NCBI GenBank assembly: GCA_946803715.1
Contig: CAMPET010000004.1
Span: forward strand, 43,480 to 107,479
DNA length: 64,000 bases
Direction: 5' to 3'
Origin: Beroe ovata
Lineage: Eukaryota; Ctenophora; Nuda; Beroida; Beroidae
Shown here: one piece after another, positions 44,501 through 55,981 of the stretch
How the letters are laid out: each line of letters begins with the position of its first letter
How positions within the stretch are numbered: the first letter of the stretch is position 1
Translations under genes and position numbers: made by a program
Notes under the pieces: model-generated
Told to the model about the DNA's origin: nothing
Databases searched by the model: none
The model's input: only the letters and a program-made list of their open reading frames with translations

Positions 44501-47500
44501 GCCTGAGTCAATTAAATTGGCGATCTATTAATGGTAAACCCAAAATGGTAAATACAGAATAAACCCCTTCCCCCCATCGGTTTTCAAGAATTTAACCCCA
44601 ACTCCTTATACACCCACATAATGCCTACAATGATTTAACCCCCATCACAAAGTACCTGGCGGTCTGCCAATCTCATCGAGCATAATCTCCGCCATGCGTC
44701 TGTGTGCTGAACCAATGTACACGAGCCCAAGTCCTGCTACGGCGGCTGTCTGCACGAGATGGTCGAGTTCTAGAGGGATTGCACTAGGGGGGAGTAGGGC
44801 CGGGACATGGATTGAGAAGAGTTTGGTGGCCGTCTCGTCCTGGGTCCCTCTGTTCGTTACTCCGAGACCTGGTATGATGTTATTATGTTCTTTAGGAGCA
44901 CAAAATCACAGCGGCAATTCAATTATTCATTATGTTGCTATTAATATAAGAGACTACGTTATTTAATATGAAGTTTATTGTTTCTTTTCCTTATCTCTAT
45001 TTAACCATGTTTTCCATGATATTGGGAAACAGTTTGGAGCTAATCTATTATTCCATCACCGCTACTTTTCAAGCTATGACAGACTACATTGACTGGCCAT
45101 CGATCACAGCCAGATTACCCACGGGTCGAAGTGACGCGGAAAAGGAATATCGACGTGAGCTATTCGACAGTTTCGATCCTAACGGAAACGGAATCCTATC
45201 TCTCGCCGAAGTGGACCGTGGAATTCGCGATGTACTCGGAATAGACGAAATATTCGACGCTAAACCTGTGATCATGCGCGCGTTCCAAATCGCGAAAAAC
45301 GTGACACAATCTCGACGGAGCGTCGGTGACGATTACATCGAGTTCCGGGAGTTCCGATTTTTCCTCCTGTCTCTCCGACAGTACTTCGAGTACTGGGTCG
45401 CCTTCCGGAGAATAGACGCGGACGACGATCGGAGGATTGATTTGGACGAGTTTTGCGGAGTAAGACACAAGATCGAGGAGTGGGTGGGACCTATCGGAGA
45501 TATGGTGGAGGAGTTTGATAATATTGATCGAAATGGAGGGGGCTACATTCTGTTTGATGAGTTCGTTAGGTGGGCAATTTCTAGAAACCTCGATTTGGAG
45601 GATGATGATGACTAATCGGTGAATTCGGTATAATCCGATGAATGATTTGAGTAGGTAATGATCACAGACTTGTGATATGTGATACTGCATGCAAATATTG
45701 TTGAGATAGATATTCTAATATTCAGATTATTTCAACGGTGATATCACCTAGTAGTAGTCCAATACTGGTGAATTTGTGTCGCTGACATAGATAGTCGTGG
45801 AGATTTCGTGATGACAACTTTGCCAGATGACCAGTCAACCCTGAGGGAAAGAAATGATGATTGATCTGTTACCCAAGTCATGATTGTTCATACTCGCAAA
45901 TAACGTATTGGACTGGAAAATAAAATTAAGAATCTCGAGGAACGCACCAAGCGAAAAGAGGAAACCAGCGTGCTTGTTGCTGAGCTCCTGCGGTCTGTTG
46001 TACAACATCCACTGACTGTCTATATCAGATAACATCGGGTCTATCCGGAGACCTGATTTGGAATTTCATCATGGTGTGATGCAATCCTACTGTGATGGGC
46101 TGTGGTCCCAAAGACACAGAGTGACACAGTGACACAGACACAGACACACACAAACACATACAGTGACATAGACAGACACTCACTTACAGACACTTAGACA
46201 CTCAAACACACACACACACACACACACACANNNNNNNNNNNNNNNNNNNNNNNNNNNNNNNNNNNNNNNNNNNNNNNNNNNNNNNNNNNNNNNNNNACAC
46301 ACACACAAACACACACACACACACACACACCAGTGGCAACCCCGCTGTGGAACTCGCACCAGTGTATCATCTCAGCAGGAATATCAAGGTCCAGTGTCAC
46401 TGTATTACCACGGGGCAGAGCTTTACCACTGATACAAACGTCGGGAATGGAGATCGGATCTCTTGCACTAGGCTTACACGTTCCTGATTGAGAGATTGGA
46501 CAAGAATCAATACAGGAGGAACTTGGTTCCATATGGAGCATGATTGAGATAGCTCCAAATGATGCAGAAAATACCGAACATGAAGAGGGCTTTTCCTATT
46601 GGGAGAGCCATAGTTCTCTTCGTTTTGTTGAACAGGAGCAATTCCTGAAACACTTGTTATCAGAAACTCGAAATCCACAACAATGAATGATCAATGAATC
46701 GGAATTCGGACTGCAGATTTGAGACCTGCTGATCGGTATATTCGGCATCGGTCATCTCTGCCCTGCGGTTCACCACAATTTTCACGGAGGATGACGAGTT
46801 AAACATCTTCCTGACGTCATCAACTCTCTTGTCCTCCGCAAATCTGGAGACGGGATTAACATTCCGTAACGACAAGTCATAGTCGCAATTATTTGATAAT
46901 TACTGAATAACACCGCCCCTATTTGACGCAATAACCCAACCTAAAATCGAGGATGGGGCAGGAAACAGAAGATTCGGGCGCTGAACTGCACTGCACCTCC
47001 GAGAGGAGCACTCTCGGCACGGCGTCATTGATGACGTCACGACGCTGTACGATCAGGTAAGCAGGCGGAGGGAGACCGACTGGGGGCTGAGAGTGTGCCG
47101 GATGTAGCATCTCGAGAAGAGGGATCTGAATACCCTCAGGGAGGGAGAGTACTCCCTGGAGATCGATATCTGTGGAGTTTGCTATCAGTTCCAGCGCGGT
47201 GTGACTCAAATGGTTACACGCTGCGCGCTACCACGACTTTTCACTTTTCAGATCATAGAGTAGAATAAGGGGCTCGCAACGTGTGCACAAACCACAAGGT
47301 GCGGATGCGGGCTTAAATGTAGATTGTAGACATACCTAAGGTGACCATCGCTAGGAGCAAATTCTCATGGACAGACGACATGTTTCTCTCAGAGAGAATA
47401 GTCGCTACTTGGTCTATACGTGTTGAACCGGGTATCAAATAGTTGATATTCTGTAATAGATTGTAAGATTGGAGGAAGTCATGAATCATCCATAGCATAG

Positions 47501-50500
47501 GTATATACATTTGCATAGCAGGAACTTCAACTTTTAAAAAGTACGAGTTTGGACGTCATGATACAGTACTACACTTCTCATGATACACACATCTGTCCTG
47601 AGTTGGAGCCCAGCAGCAATGAAGTAGAGAATCAGAATAGCCTCAGTGAGTGGGGACAGATCAGCCGACAAAACCTCAAATGGGGTGAACTCCTCACGCG
47701 AAATCAGGGAAGTCAGGTAACTCTCCAGTGAACAGATACTCAGTTCAGGGTCAACCTGAAATTCATATTTTAGTGTCGTTCCCAAGGATTCCAAGTAACG
47801 GTGCAGGAATACGCATGTTTTCTGTATAAATTGTTTTTCCTGTATAATGTATAGTATACAATGTACAGTATACACTGTCCACTACAAATGTATTCACTGT
47901 ATACCTGGGTTGAGAGCGACGCCGGGTCGCCAAGATGCGGGTAAAATAGTCGGTAATGATGTGCGTAATGTGGGAAACTACCTGAAATATGGGAGCAACT
48001 TGTCGCATATTGAGCATGTGTAACTATATGGAGCCGTGGATTGGGGTACGGAATCGAATACCTACCCAATGTCGGGAATACCCAACAGGAATTACCTGTA
48101 TCTTTGCCCCAGCAATTTACCTGCTATGGCTATGTGATGGATAAGCACCGCTAAGTCATGACATATAGCCTGGTTACGGCAGTCTAATCTGTACTCTGTA
48201 TGTAGGATATGTAGTATCTGTAGTACCAATTCCGTATCATCTAGACAGGTAGAATAACAAGGTAGACAGGTTGAATAACAATGAATAACGTTTTGTTTAT
48301 CTAAATTCGGCTAAAAATCATATAACTTTCTGTGCACTGAGTACTGACACAGACACTCACTTGCCCTAGGCGCTGGCGCAATCATCCCCTCTTTCAGAGT
48401 AACATGGGGGAGTCCAGGGAGTCCGAAATACTGGTGAGTAACCTGCTCCTTCATAATATTCAACATGAACTCCCAGTCTTCGTTTATCTGCAAACATCCA
48501 GCCAATGATGAGGGCAGAATTGACAAGACGTGAAAGCCCATGACTACTTATAGTACTTATTACCTGCGTGTGTCTGGTACGTCTTATGCTAGGGTCATGC
48601 TGAGTCAGCGTGGTTTGAACGGGACTGGAACAGAAACCTGACAAATCACAATCATCAGCACACGCTGTTATCAGTTACAGTGAGCAATCACATAGCCGAG
48701 ACACAAAGCGTCTCTTGATGGATATAAACCTGTAAATCTAAGTATAGCATCCTGCAAAGCAGCCCAAGTATTGGTCACAGATTTAGTTTTCTCTGTCAGA
48801 ATTATCCTAGCTAGAATCTGGTAGAATTGTGCGCCTCTATTGTGGAGCGATATCATGGAGTCGACAGTACTACGTACTATGGCGACATCCGCTACTGGAG
48901 GTACCTGTTGCAGGAGGCGAGCTTAAGGATAACTCCCTACCCTCGCTGGCGGGATTTAATCCCTGGCAAGGATTATAAGGCGGAATAACAATTGCGCGGC
49001 GCCGACGGTAGGGAAAACCCCTACAAGAGGCGTGAGATCTGGCCAAACACAAAACATGCAGAGTGTGATGGTTGGGTGAAAAGTCCGACACTAACCAGTG
49101 TCACTTACCAGACAATAGTGGGTGATGAGTTGTTCATCCTGTAGTATGAAGGCAGCAGGCAGAGCTTGAACTATCCTACTATTCGTTGTTCCACCTGATG
49201 CGCTCCTGCATTTAATTATCCGATTATTGTCACGATACTTGCGTCGTGAGCTAGAAGTTGAATTTCGAAGATTACTCTCACCTTGTTCTTACTTTCTTGG
49301 TAGCCGGTTTGACTGAACCCTCCCCGTCTTTCTTCATCTGACCAACCTGAAAAGACCATCAATACAAATTAGAAAAACCGCCCGCGCGCCACTATTAAAG
49401 CAGTAAATCGCAGGAAAGCTAGTTCGTAACGTACGTGGCTCGACACTGAAATTTGTGATTACAAATGCGTTTGTCGCCGCGCGTTACTACTACGTTGCTG
49501 TGGTGTTCTATGCCCGAAATTTGGACAAGTTTAGCTCGGATTTAGCTCGGATTTCTGAAAAACCAGGATCCGAAATCCGTTCTATGTCAATGCTCACCGC
49601 TGGTAATAATAATAATTTATTACTACTGAACGGAATGTCTAAGGAAAGCATGTACAAATCACTCGTCATTAGCAACAAAAATNAAAGTTCCCCAAAATTC
49701 CCCTTGGACCCCCCCCGCCACTAGTAAAGCAGTAAATCGCAGGAAAGTTCGTACGTGGCTCGACACTGAAATTTGTGATTACAAATGCGTTTGTCGCCGC
49801 GCGTTACTTCTACGTAACTGTGGTGTTCTATGCCCGAAATTTGGACAAGTTTAGCTCGAATTTTTGAGCCCGAAAAACCAGGATCCGAAATCCGTTCTAT
49901 GTCAGTGCTCACCGCTGACACCACTTCATAACATTCCATGACGTATAAACCTTTCTACGTCACTGATTACCGCTGACACCACTTCATAACATTACATGAC
50001 GTAAACTTTAATCTTCGTCACTGCTTACCGCTGACACCACTCCATAACATTCCATGACGTATAAGCCATTCTACGTCACTGCGTACCGCTGACACTACTT
50101 CATTACATTTTATGACGTTATACGTATACCTTACTCTTCGTCATTGCTTACCGCTGACACCACTTCATAAAATTCCGTGATAAATACACCACAGACCACT
50201 ATAACGAATTACGGGAATTTGCCATCACAGCATCTGAATTTTGAATTACATTCTATGAATTCTTCAATAGTGTGAATTTTAATCTGTACAATATCTTCTC
50301 GTATGAGTACTTGTATACTGAGCACCTGTACACTTGTACTTGTATACTTGTATACTTGTATACTTGTATACTGAGTACTTGTATACTTGTAGTTGTATAC
50401 TTGAGTACTTGTATACTGAACAGCTGCATAAAGTACCTGGCTTGTGCCATCATAGAGCAGCAGCGCGCCGTTAGTGTCGAGTACCACCAGGAACTTAGAC

Positions 50501-52695
50501 AGTGGCATGTACGCTGCATCACGACATGGTATCGTGACTGGTTCAGGTTGAACCTGGTCCTCAACTAGAACCATACTCTGCAGAGTACCTGTGGTGATTG
50601 ATTGAGGACTTCAGATGCTTTTAGAATGGGTGAGTTACGAGAATATTATTGTTAGCTTGTGGGCGGTTCGCCATCTTTCGAGACAGATTCGATAAGTTTG
50701 CCACGCTTGTCTTCAGCATCACTCACTCGTACATTATACAAGAGGGACCAGGGGACGGGTACCTGCATTTTGATTCAGGACTGCCAAGTATTTTATCCCC
50801 GCGTAAGATTCGTACACAAAAACCTTCACATTCTTACATCCGCCTAAACTCCTATCTGAGTAGACCTGTAAGACAGGACCAACATTGATAAAGTTATCGA
50901 TTGGCAAACTCAAAAAGAGATTTATCTGCTCCATTGTAAAGAATGGACATTCAACAGACAACAAACCATTCACTGAACTAAGTATGAACTGAATCATTCA
51001 AAACTTATTAGTAGATCGAGAGAAATTAAGTTGGAGTTAAGTTAGAGGTACCGTTGTAAACTTAGAGCACGACCGTGATCTTGGGACAGCATTTCGATCC
51101 CGGTCTCGACCACTGAGTCCAAACAGCTCACGTTTACCTTGGTTAAGTTGTACCCCGGAACGTAGCACATGGAGGACATGCGTGTCGCACTGAGCAGTGT
51201 ATTGTTCACCGTGCTGTGGGGCACATCACTCAGTAAACCTCCGGGTGTGATGTTCGGATGGGCGAAGGAGGAAACATTACTACTCGGGTTCCTGAGTGAA
51301 CAAACAATGGGTTTAGATATAACCGAGCCTCTAGGGTAAGGTATGTCTGATATAAACATCTCTACAGCGTTTCAGCGCTGACGCTGTAATCAAGAAGAAT
51401 TGCTACCTTTCTCTGTCCACCTGCTGCTTTGGAGTGGAATTGCTGATGAACTTGGAGGAGAATTTTGCTGAGTTTGGTGTGAACACCGTCATACCTGGAT
51501 AGTGCAATCTATTGTAGTAGAATCAGCCACAAGTATTGCAGTAGCTAAGAAGGTGAACAAAATATCTGATTCTTGGAACAGTTTGACGGGATCTTGGAAC
51601 GATTAGACGGCGGACGAACTACCCACCAAGTCGTGATTTTAGAACTTCAATGTCATCAGGGGGAGTGAAGTTGTCAGTGTGTAGCGCAACACTAGACCGG
51701 TCCACTTGGTTCAGTCTCCATACCACAAGTGCTCCCTTATCAAGTGTTACTATATACCTGCTATCACCTAGAGGGATGGAAATTGTTAATGAGACATTCA
51801 AGCAATAGGTAACTGCTAAACACTATATCAAGTGGAATTTGGAATTTACCGTTGTGAAGGATTGATATGATCTGGTAAGAACTATCTAAGAAGCTCTCCC
51901 TAACCATACTCTCTCTGTTACTGTTAGAGTCCAGCTGCACATAGGTGTACTCATCCAGTGGGCTTAGCAAGCACACTGTTGAACTGAACTCACTTTGACT
52001 GCTTGTACCCTGTTTTTTCTGCAAGAAATGGCAGTGTTTCACTGTGAATTTATTTTGGGTAGTGTAGACTCCAGGCCATATGCTAACTTACATGTATCAA
52101 AAGACTTGGAGAGAGGGCCCATATCTTTGCCCCATGGAAAGGCAGTGCCCTCAAGACGTCTTCTCCTTTAAAAGAATAGAAGTGGAGATTTACATCAGAC
52201 ACCACAATGAGATAGTCTTCAGGCTGACAGCTCTCGTTCTTTAAGCTAGCTACTATGCTTTGTTGAATAGGCAGGTCAACTGTCACCATTTTCACTAAGA
52301 CCTAGATTGATTGTGCACATTTCATCATTTTAAATTATCAATCACCATAAGAGAACAGAGTCAGGTAGACTTAATTAATAGTTTTATGCAGAAAAACCTT
52401 TTGCAGATGTGTCCCTTTCAGACAAACAAGTATAGAACCTTGCCAGTAAAGTTCATACTCCACTGTATCCCTGAAACACAATCATTGAACTCCATACTGA
52501 ATGAATCATTCATTCTTTTCAATGTGTCAGTAAGACCTAAAATTGAAAGGCTGGCTGATACCTGTTGCAAATAATCCACTGAGGAGTGTAAGATTCCTGT
52601 TCACCATATGATGGGTGACATTTCAGATACTCTGATCCAAATATGTTCAAGACTGTCCCATCCATATGTATGTCCTCTTGGTTCATATCATCCAT
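41580..52695 (-). CDS. ANAPC1: anaphase-promoting complex subunit 1 (APC1), about 32 exons
   Basis: About 1886 residues (human 1944). Exons (minus): 52605-52695, 52439-52536, 52092-52301, 51850-52018, 51627-51767, about 51421-51494, about 51138-51359, 50763-50988, 50685-50710, 50437-50577, 49282-49346, 49109-49205, 48730-48904, 48564-48637, 48361-48487, 48121-48240, 47905-47981, 47575-47755, 47336-47530, 46941-47220, 46726-46843, 46575-46644, 46331-46483, 45948-46052, 45748-45840, 44656-44868, 44116-44502, 43576-43980, 43258-43452, 42982-43123, 42689-42826, 42005-42597 and 41580-41839. Landmarks: VTVDLPIQQ and LSPLDEYTYV in the WD-like domain, RTMALPIGKALF, FSIHVPALLPP, AHRRMAEIMLDEIGRPPG, EDREGYSLACGFSLGL and YHLQAFRHLWVIAAEPRLL of the PC-repeat region. 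APC1 is the largest scaffold of the APC/C ubiquitin ligase. Borders between 50.7 and 51.5 kb are the least certain. An antisense gene lies in one intron. Confidence 0.93.
45076..45615 (+). CDS. EF-hand protein of the calflagin (flagellar Ca-binding) type, antisense in an ANAPC1 intron
   Basis: An intronless frame of 179 residues from ATG 45076 (MTDYIDWPSITARLP). The frame is open to 44968, but the longer N-terminus is hydrophobic and unlike the family, and an acceptor-like acttttcaag ends two bases before the chosen ATG. Domain order matches trypanosome calflagin and its relatives: FDSFDPNGNGILSLAEVD (EF-hand), VIMRAFQIAKN, YIEFREFRFFLLSLRQYFEY, FRRIDADDDRRIDLDEF (EF-hand) and FDNIDRNGGGYILFDEFVRW (EF-hand). 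Related proteins bind calcium and associate with cilia or flagella. No N-terminal acylation signal (MG) is seen. It lies wholly between the ANAPC1 exons at 44868 and 45748, on the opposite strand. Confidence 0.82.
   Translation: MTDYIDWPSITARLPTGRSDAEKEYRRELFDSFDPNGNGILSLAEVDRGIRDVLGIDEIFDAKPVIMRAFQIAKNVTQSRRSVGDDYIEFREFRFFLLSLRQYFEYWVAFRRIDADDDRRIDLDEFCGVRHKIEEWVGPIGDMVEEFDNIDRNGGGYILFDEFVRWAISRNLDLEDDDD
46140..46330. repeat. CA microsatellite with 66-base assembly gap
   Basis: A long CA tract is interrupted by N at 46231-46296. Read leftward it is (GT)n and begins exactly at the splice donor of the ANAPC1 exon 46331-46483. Confidence 0.95.
48930..49025. repeat. GCG-rich repeat module inside an ANAPC1 intron
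   Basis: The reverse complement of this segment matches 39430-39530: ccctaccgtcggcg, an attgttattccg-like stretch, then ccagggattaaatcccgcca. It shows that the spacer repeat is dispersed and also sits in a gene. Confidence 0.8.
49390..49914. repeat. direct duplication of about 195 bases in an ANAPC1 intron
   Basis: Copy 1 at about 49390-49600 and copy 2 at about 49722-49914 share agcagtaaatcgcaggaaag, gtggctcgacactgaaattt, ttgtcgccgcgcgttact, and an end at tgctcaccgctg. One N at 49683 lies between them. Confidence 0.9.
49905..50175. repeat. minisatellite of about 58-base units in an ANAPC1 intron
   Basis: Four to five units of the form cgctgacaccacttcataac, then attccatgacgta..., then ...ctacgtcactg.ttac. 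The first unit grows out of the end of the preceding duplication. Confidence 0.9.
50300..50415. repeat. tacttgtatac short tandem repeat
   Basis: Many copies of tacttgtatac and tgagtacttg lie in the ANAPC1 intron just downstream (minus sense) of the exon 50437-50577. Confidence 0.85.
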
Positions 52696-53606
52696 TCTTC
52701 AGCTCATTCATTTATCATCTTTAAATGGTGACTGACTCAATACTCATGGCTTCCAAAATGATATGAGTTGAAGTGAGTAAACACAAATTTTGTGACATCT
52801 TGATCATAAAATAAGTCTCATCCATTAACATATAAATCGAGAAACCATGTGCCCACATTCTGCAACCCTTTTTCTGAACAATCTTCCATTTTGATTCAGA
52901 TAAGCTTCAGATGATTGAAAATTGTATATAGTGAACAAAGTCAACAGAATCAAACCCACACACTTTTTCATCACAAATCTACTGACAGATTTCAAAACAT
53001 GATTGCCTCTTCTTCAGGATCTCCACAAAGATAATTGAATAAGCACATTGAATAAACACATTATTTTGGAGGATAATGCTAGATGCAAACATAATCTGCT
53101 CATTTTTGTAAGCTCTACATACTGCTATAGCACATTGAAATCAAATTAATCAGACTTATTTGTGCAAATTGAATAATTATACTGCGCTATTGAAATGTGA
53201 AAATGTCATCCTGTTGTGCAATTTACTATTGCGCGGCGCAACGCAAAAGTGGCCTTTTTTAAATAAATGATTGTTTTTTACAGCTACTTCAAGAAAAAAA
53301 TATTTTAGAAAAGAAAGATTCTTTTAAGCCATCAATCTCAGCAAATTTTATTTCATATTTACTTTACTGCAGTTTAGGAATTGGAACTGCTTGATTTCTG
53401 TTATCTCATGCTATTCCAGAAATGATCAGTAGAGAAAATATTTTTCTTATTTAATTGATTCATTTTTGTATTCGTGATTAGTTTCATGAGTTGATATATG
53501 CAACAGTGTTTTGTGATGAAATTAGAGGGTGAATTTGCATAGTAATCATATTGATCATGATACTTTTCATAAATCTATTCATTGTACATTTCTGTTCAGC
53601 CACCAA
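52696..53606. promoter_or_regulatory. divergent intergenic region between ANAPC1 and POLR2J
   Basis: About 0.9 kb of AT-rich DNA separates the start codons of leftward ANAPC1 and rightward POLR2J, so both promoters may lie here. A small GCGCGGCGCAACGC-like island lies near 53233. No TATA box is called. Confidence 0.45.
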
Positions 53607-53963
53607 ATGAATTGTCCAGACTCTTTTGAGCATTTCCTTCTACATGGTGATGAAAAGAAGATAACAATTATTCCAGACACCAAAGTACCAAATGCAGCAA
53701 CATTTTCTATCAACAAAGAAGATCATACTCTTGGCAACCTCATAAGGGAACAACTCCTGCATGAACCACATGTAATCTTCTCTGGGTATAAAGTCCCACA
53801 TCCCTTAGTAGCAGAAGTTGTTGTCAGAGTTCAGACTGACGGTGAAATCACTCCACAAGAAGCATTTTCTTCAGCATTGACTGACTTGATTTCTGAGGTA
53901 TGCTTACTTGAAGAGAGATATAAAGCTGCTTTACGTGACAAGAGAGATCAAATGAACAACTGA
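53607..53963 (+). CDS. POLR2J: RNA polymerase II subunit RPB11, intronless
   Basis: 118 residues (human 117). The start [20 protein letters not shown] matches human [20 protein letters not shown]. The core [44 protein letters not shown] and LTDLISE are family hallmarks. RPB11 pairs with RPB3 in the assembly platform of polymerase II. A short in-frame extension to 53529 is not needed. The ATG lies seven bases after an acceptor (tttctgttcag). An ATTAAA-type signal follows the gene near 54108. It is first of three intronless same-strand genes. Confidence 0.96.
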   Translation: MNCPDSFEHFLLHGDEKKITIIPDTKVPNAATFSINKEDHTLGNLIREQLLHEPHVIFSGYKVPHPLVAEVVVRVQTDGEITPQEAFSSALTDLISEVCLLEERYKAALRDKRDQMNN

Positions 53964-54255
53964 AGCTTTGTAAGTGGAAATTTTACAGCCTCCTTCATAT
54001 AACATTATCAGTATTCTATGATGATGACAGTCCAGTTGCAGCCAGTTCATTATTTGTTGGTTTGAAATTTAAATTTATGCTGTATGATTGTCACTTTCAA
54101 TTGTGTTATTAAATCTTTGAGAGTCCTACCTATGTCATTTCCATTTCATATTTTAGCATTGTTTTCAGCTTGGAATTTGGTAAAACTCAGTAATCATATC
54201 TGAACCATGAGCATGAATTCTTAATCCTGCAGTAAATTTCAATCTGTTTATACAG

Positions 54256-55845
54256 ATGACTCAGTTGCCACTATTGATTGGTGTTGATGTTGGTACTCAA
54301 AGTGTGAGATCAAGTTTGATTGACAACTCTGGTTGTGAATTGGTCACATGTTGTAAGTCTTTGACTGTTTTCAACTCTAAAAAGGATCACTATGAACAGT
54401 CATGTGAGGAGATTTGGGAAGCAATTTGCTTCACTGTTAAGACAGTATTAAAAGCTGCAAACAAAGTTGATATATCTGGAATAGGTTTTGATGCAACTTG
54501 CTCTTTGGTGATAACTGACAGCTTAGGTAAGCCATTGTCCATATCCCAAGATGGAATTCCAGAGAGAACATGCTTAATGTGGATGGACCATAGAGCCTCT
54601 GCAGAAGCTTGCAAAGTCAACTCCATAAAGTCTCCGGTACTAGATTATGTTGGCGGTGGCTTCAGTCCAGAACAGCAGCCACCAAAATTGTTATGGATTA
54701 AGGAAAACTTGCCTGAAATATGGAAGAAAGCTGAAAATTTTTTTGATCTGCCAGATTGGTTGACCTACAGAGCAACAGGAAGTTTGGCCAGGTCATTATG
54801 CTCAGTTACATGCAAGTGGGGTTATGTGTCTCGCAGAGGTGGATGGGACCAAAAGTTTCTAGAGGGAATAGGACTTGGAGAATTATCAGACTACCAGAAA
54901 CTTGGTCAAAATGTATTGTCCCCTGGTATGTCGATCCCAGGTGGTCTTAGCGAGAATTCTGCTATTGAAATGGGACTGGTGCCTGCTACTCCAGTCAGTA
55001 TTTCAATGATAGATGCACATTCTGGGACCTTAGCCATGCTCTCTTACTCAACAACTCCATCTGAAAATCTTTGTATAATTTCTGGGACAAGCACTTGTAT
55101 AATGGGGTTGAGTGATAGAGAGAAACTTGTGAAAGGCATATGGGGTCCCTATCAGGATGTTATACTCCCGGATTCATGGCTCTTTGAAGGTGGACAGACG
55201 GCAGCTGGAAATGCTCTTGATCATATCCTCAAGTCACATCCTGCTTATACATCTGAAATGTCCTTTTCCTTTCTCAACAGTAAAATTGGAGATTTATCTG
55301 CAATAGATCCATGTTTACATGGTCAAAGCGCCCATGTTCACATCCAGCCTGATTTGCATGGTAATAGGTCACCCTTGGCTTTACCCTGGTTCAGAGGCAT
55401 GATATCTGGTCTTGATTTGTCTTCTGATTTTCAAAACTTGCTGTTAATTTATCTTACGACCTTGCAAGGTTTAGCTCTTGGTATACAACTTGTTGTTGAA
55501 AAGTTGAAACAGCATGGAATAGATTTCAAGAGAATAATCATTTGTGGAGGACTAGCAGACAATTCTTTGTATGATCAAATTCTTGCTACTGTAACCAAAT
55601 TACCGGTTATAAGACCCAAGTCTGAAAACATGATGTGTAAGGGTTCCGCACTGTTAGCAAAATGTGCTGCCACTGGAAAATCACTCCATGAAATCATTGA
55701 TGGTCGTGACAACGATTCATTAGAAAGTGATATTTTCTATCCCGTTGATGAATTCATCAAGTTTTACAGCGCTAAATACAAAGTTTTTCACAAAATGACT
55801 CATGACCAAATCGATTATAGAAACATTATGAATCTTGTCTCTTAA
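54256..55845 (+). CDS. FGGY: FGGY carbohydrate kinase domain-containing protein, intronless
   Basis: 529 residues (human 551). The ATP-binding start LLIGVDVGTQSVRSSLID is followed by GFDATCSLV, LMWMDHRA, FFDLPDWLTYRATG, SLCSVTCKWGY, SLIDAHSG-like ISMIDAHSGTLAML, ISGTSTCIMGL, the catalytic-side FEGGQTAAGNALDHIL, and the family signature DLHGNRSPLALPWFRG. These enzymes phosphorylate ribulose or related sugars in the cytosol. Motifs look intact. The ATG at 54256 follows directly on the acceptor tttatacag, leaving no 5'UTR of its own. It follows POLR2J by 292 bases and precedes RNPC3 by 136. Confidence 0.95.
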   Translation: MTQLPLLIGVDVGTQSVRSSLIDNSGCELVTCCKSLTVFNSKKDHYEQSCEEIWEAICFTVKTVLKAANKVDISGIGFDATCSLVITDSLGKPLSISQDGIPERTCLMWMDHRASAEACKVNSIKSPVLDYVGGGFSPEQQPPKLLWIKENLPEIWKKAENFFDLPDWLTYRATGSLARSLCSVTCKWGYVSRRGGWDQKFLEGIGLGELSDYQKLGQNVLSPGMSIPGGLSENSAIEMGLVPATPVSISMIDAHSGTLAMLSYSTTPSENLCIISGTSTCIMGLSDREKLVKGIWGPYQDVILPDSWLFEGGQTAAGNALDHILKSHPAYTSEMSFSFLNSKIGDLSAIDPCLHGQSAHVHIQPDLHGNRSPLALPWFRGMISGLDLSSDFQNLLLIYLTTLQGLALGIQLVVEKLKQHGIDFKRIIICGGLADNSLYDQILATVTKLPVIRPKSENMMCKGSALLAKCAATGKSLHEIIDGRDNDSLESDIFYPVDEFIKFYSAKYKVFHKMTHDQIDYRNIMNLVS

Positions 55846-55981
55846 AAATCAGTATTATAATTGCTTAGTTAGCTTTAGGAGATGCATCTATTTGTTCAAC
55901 CAAGACACTGTATATGTAGAAAGTTTTTGATTATCCATTCCTTTCACTTATACTATCATTCCCAGGCTTTTAGATGGTGAA

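Noticed and set aside
44968-45075. Longer N-terminus for the calflagin-like protein
   Set aside because: The hydrophobic extension is unlike the family, and an acceptor-like sequence lies two bases before the internal ATG.
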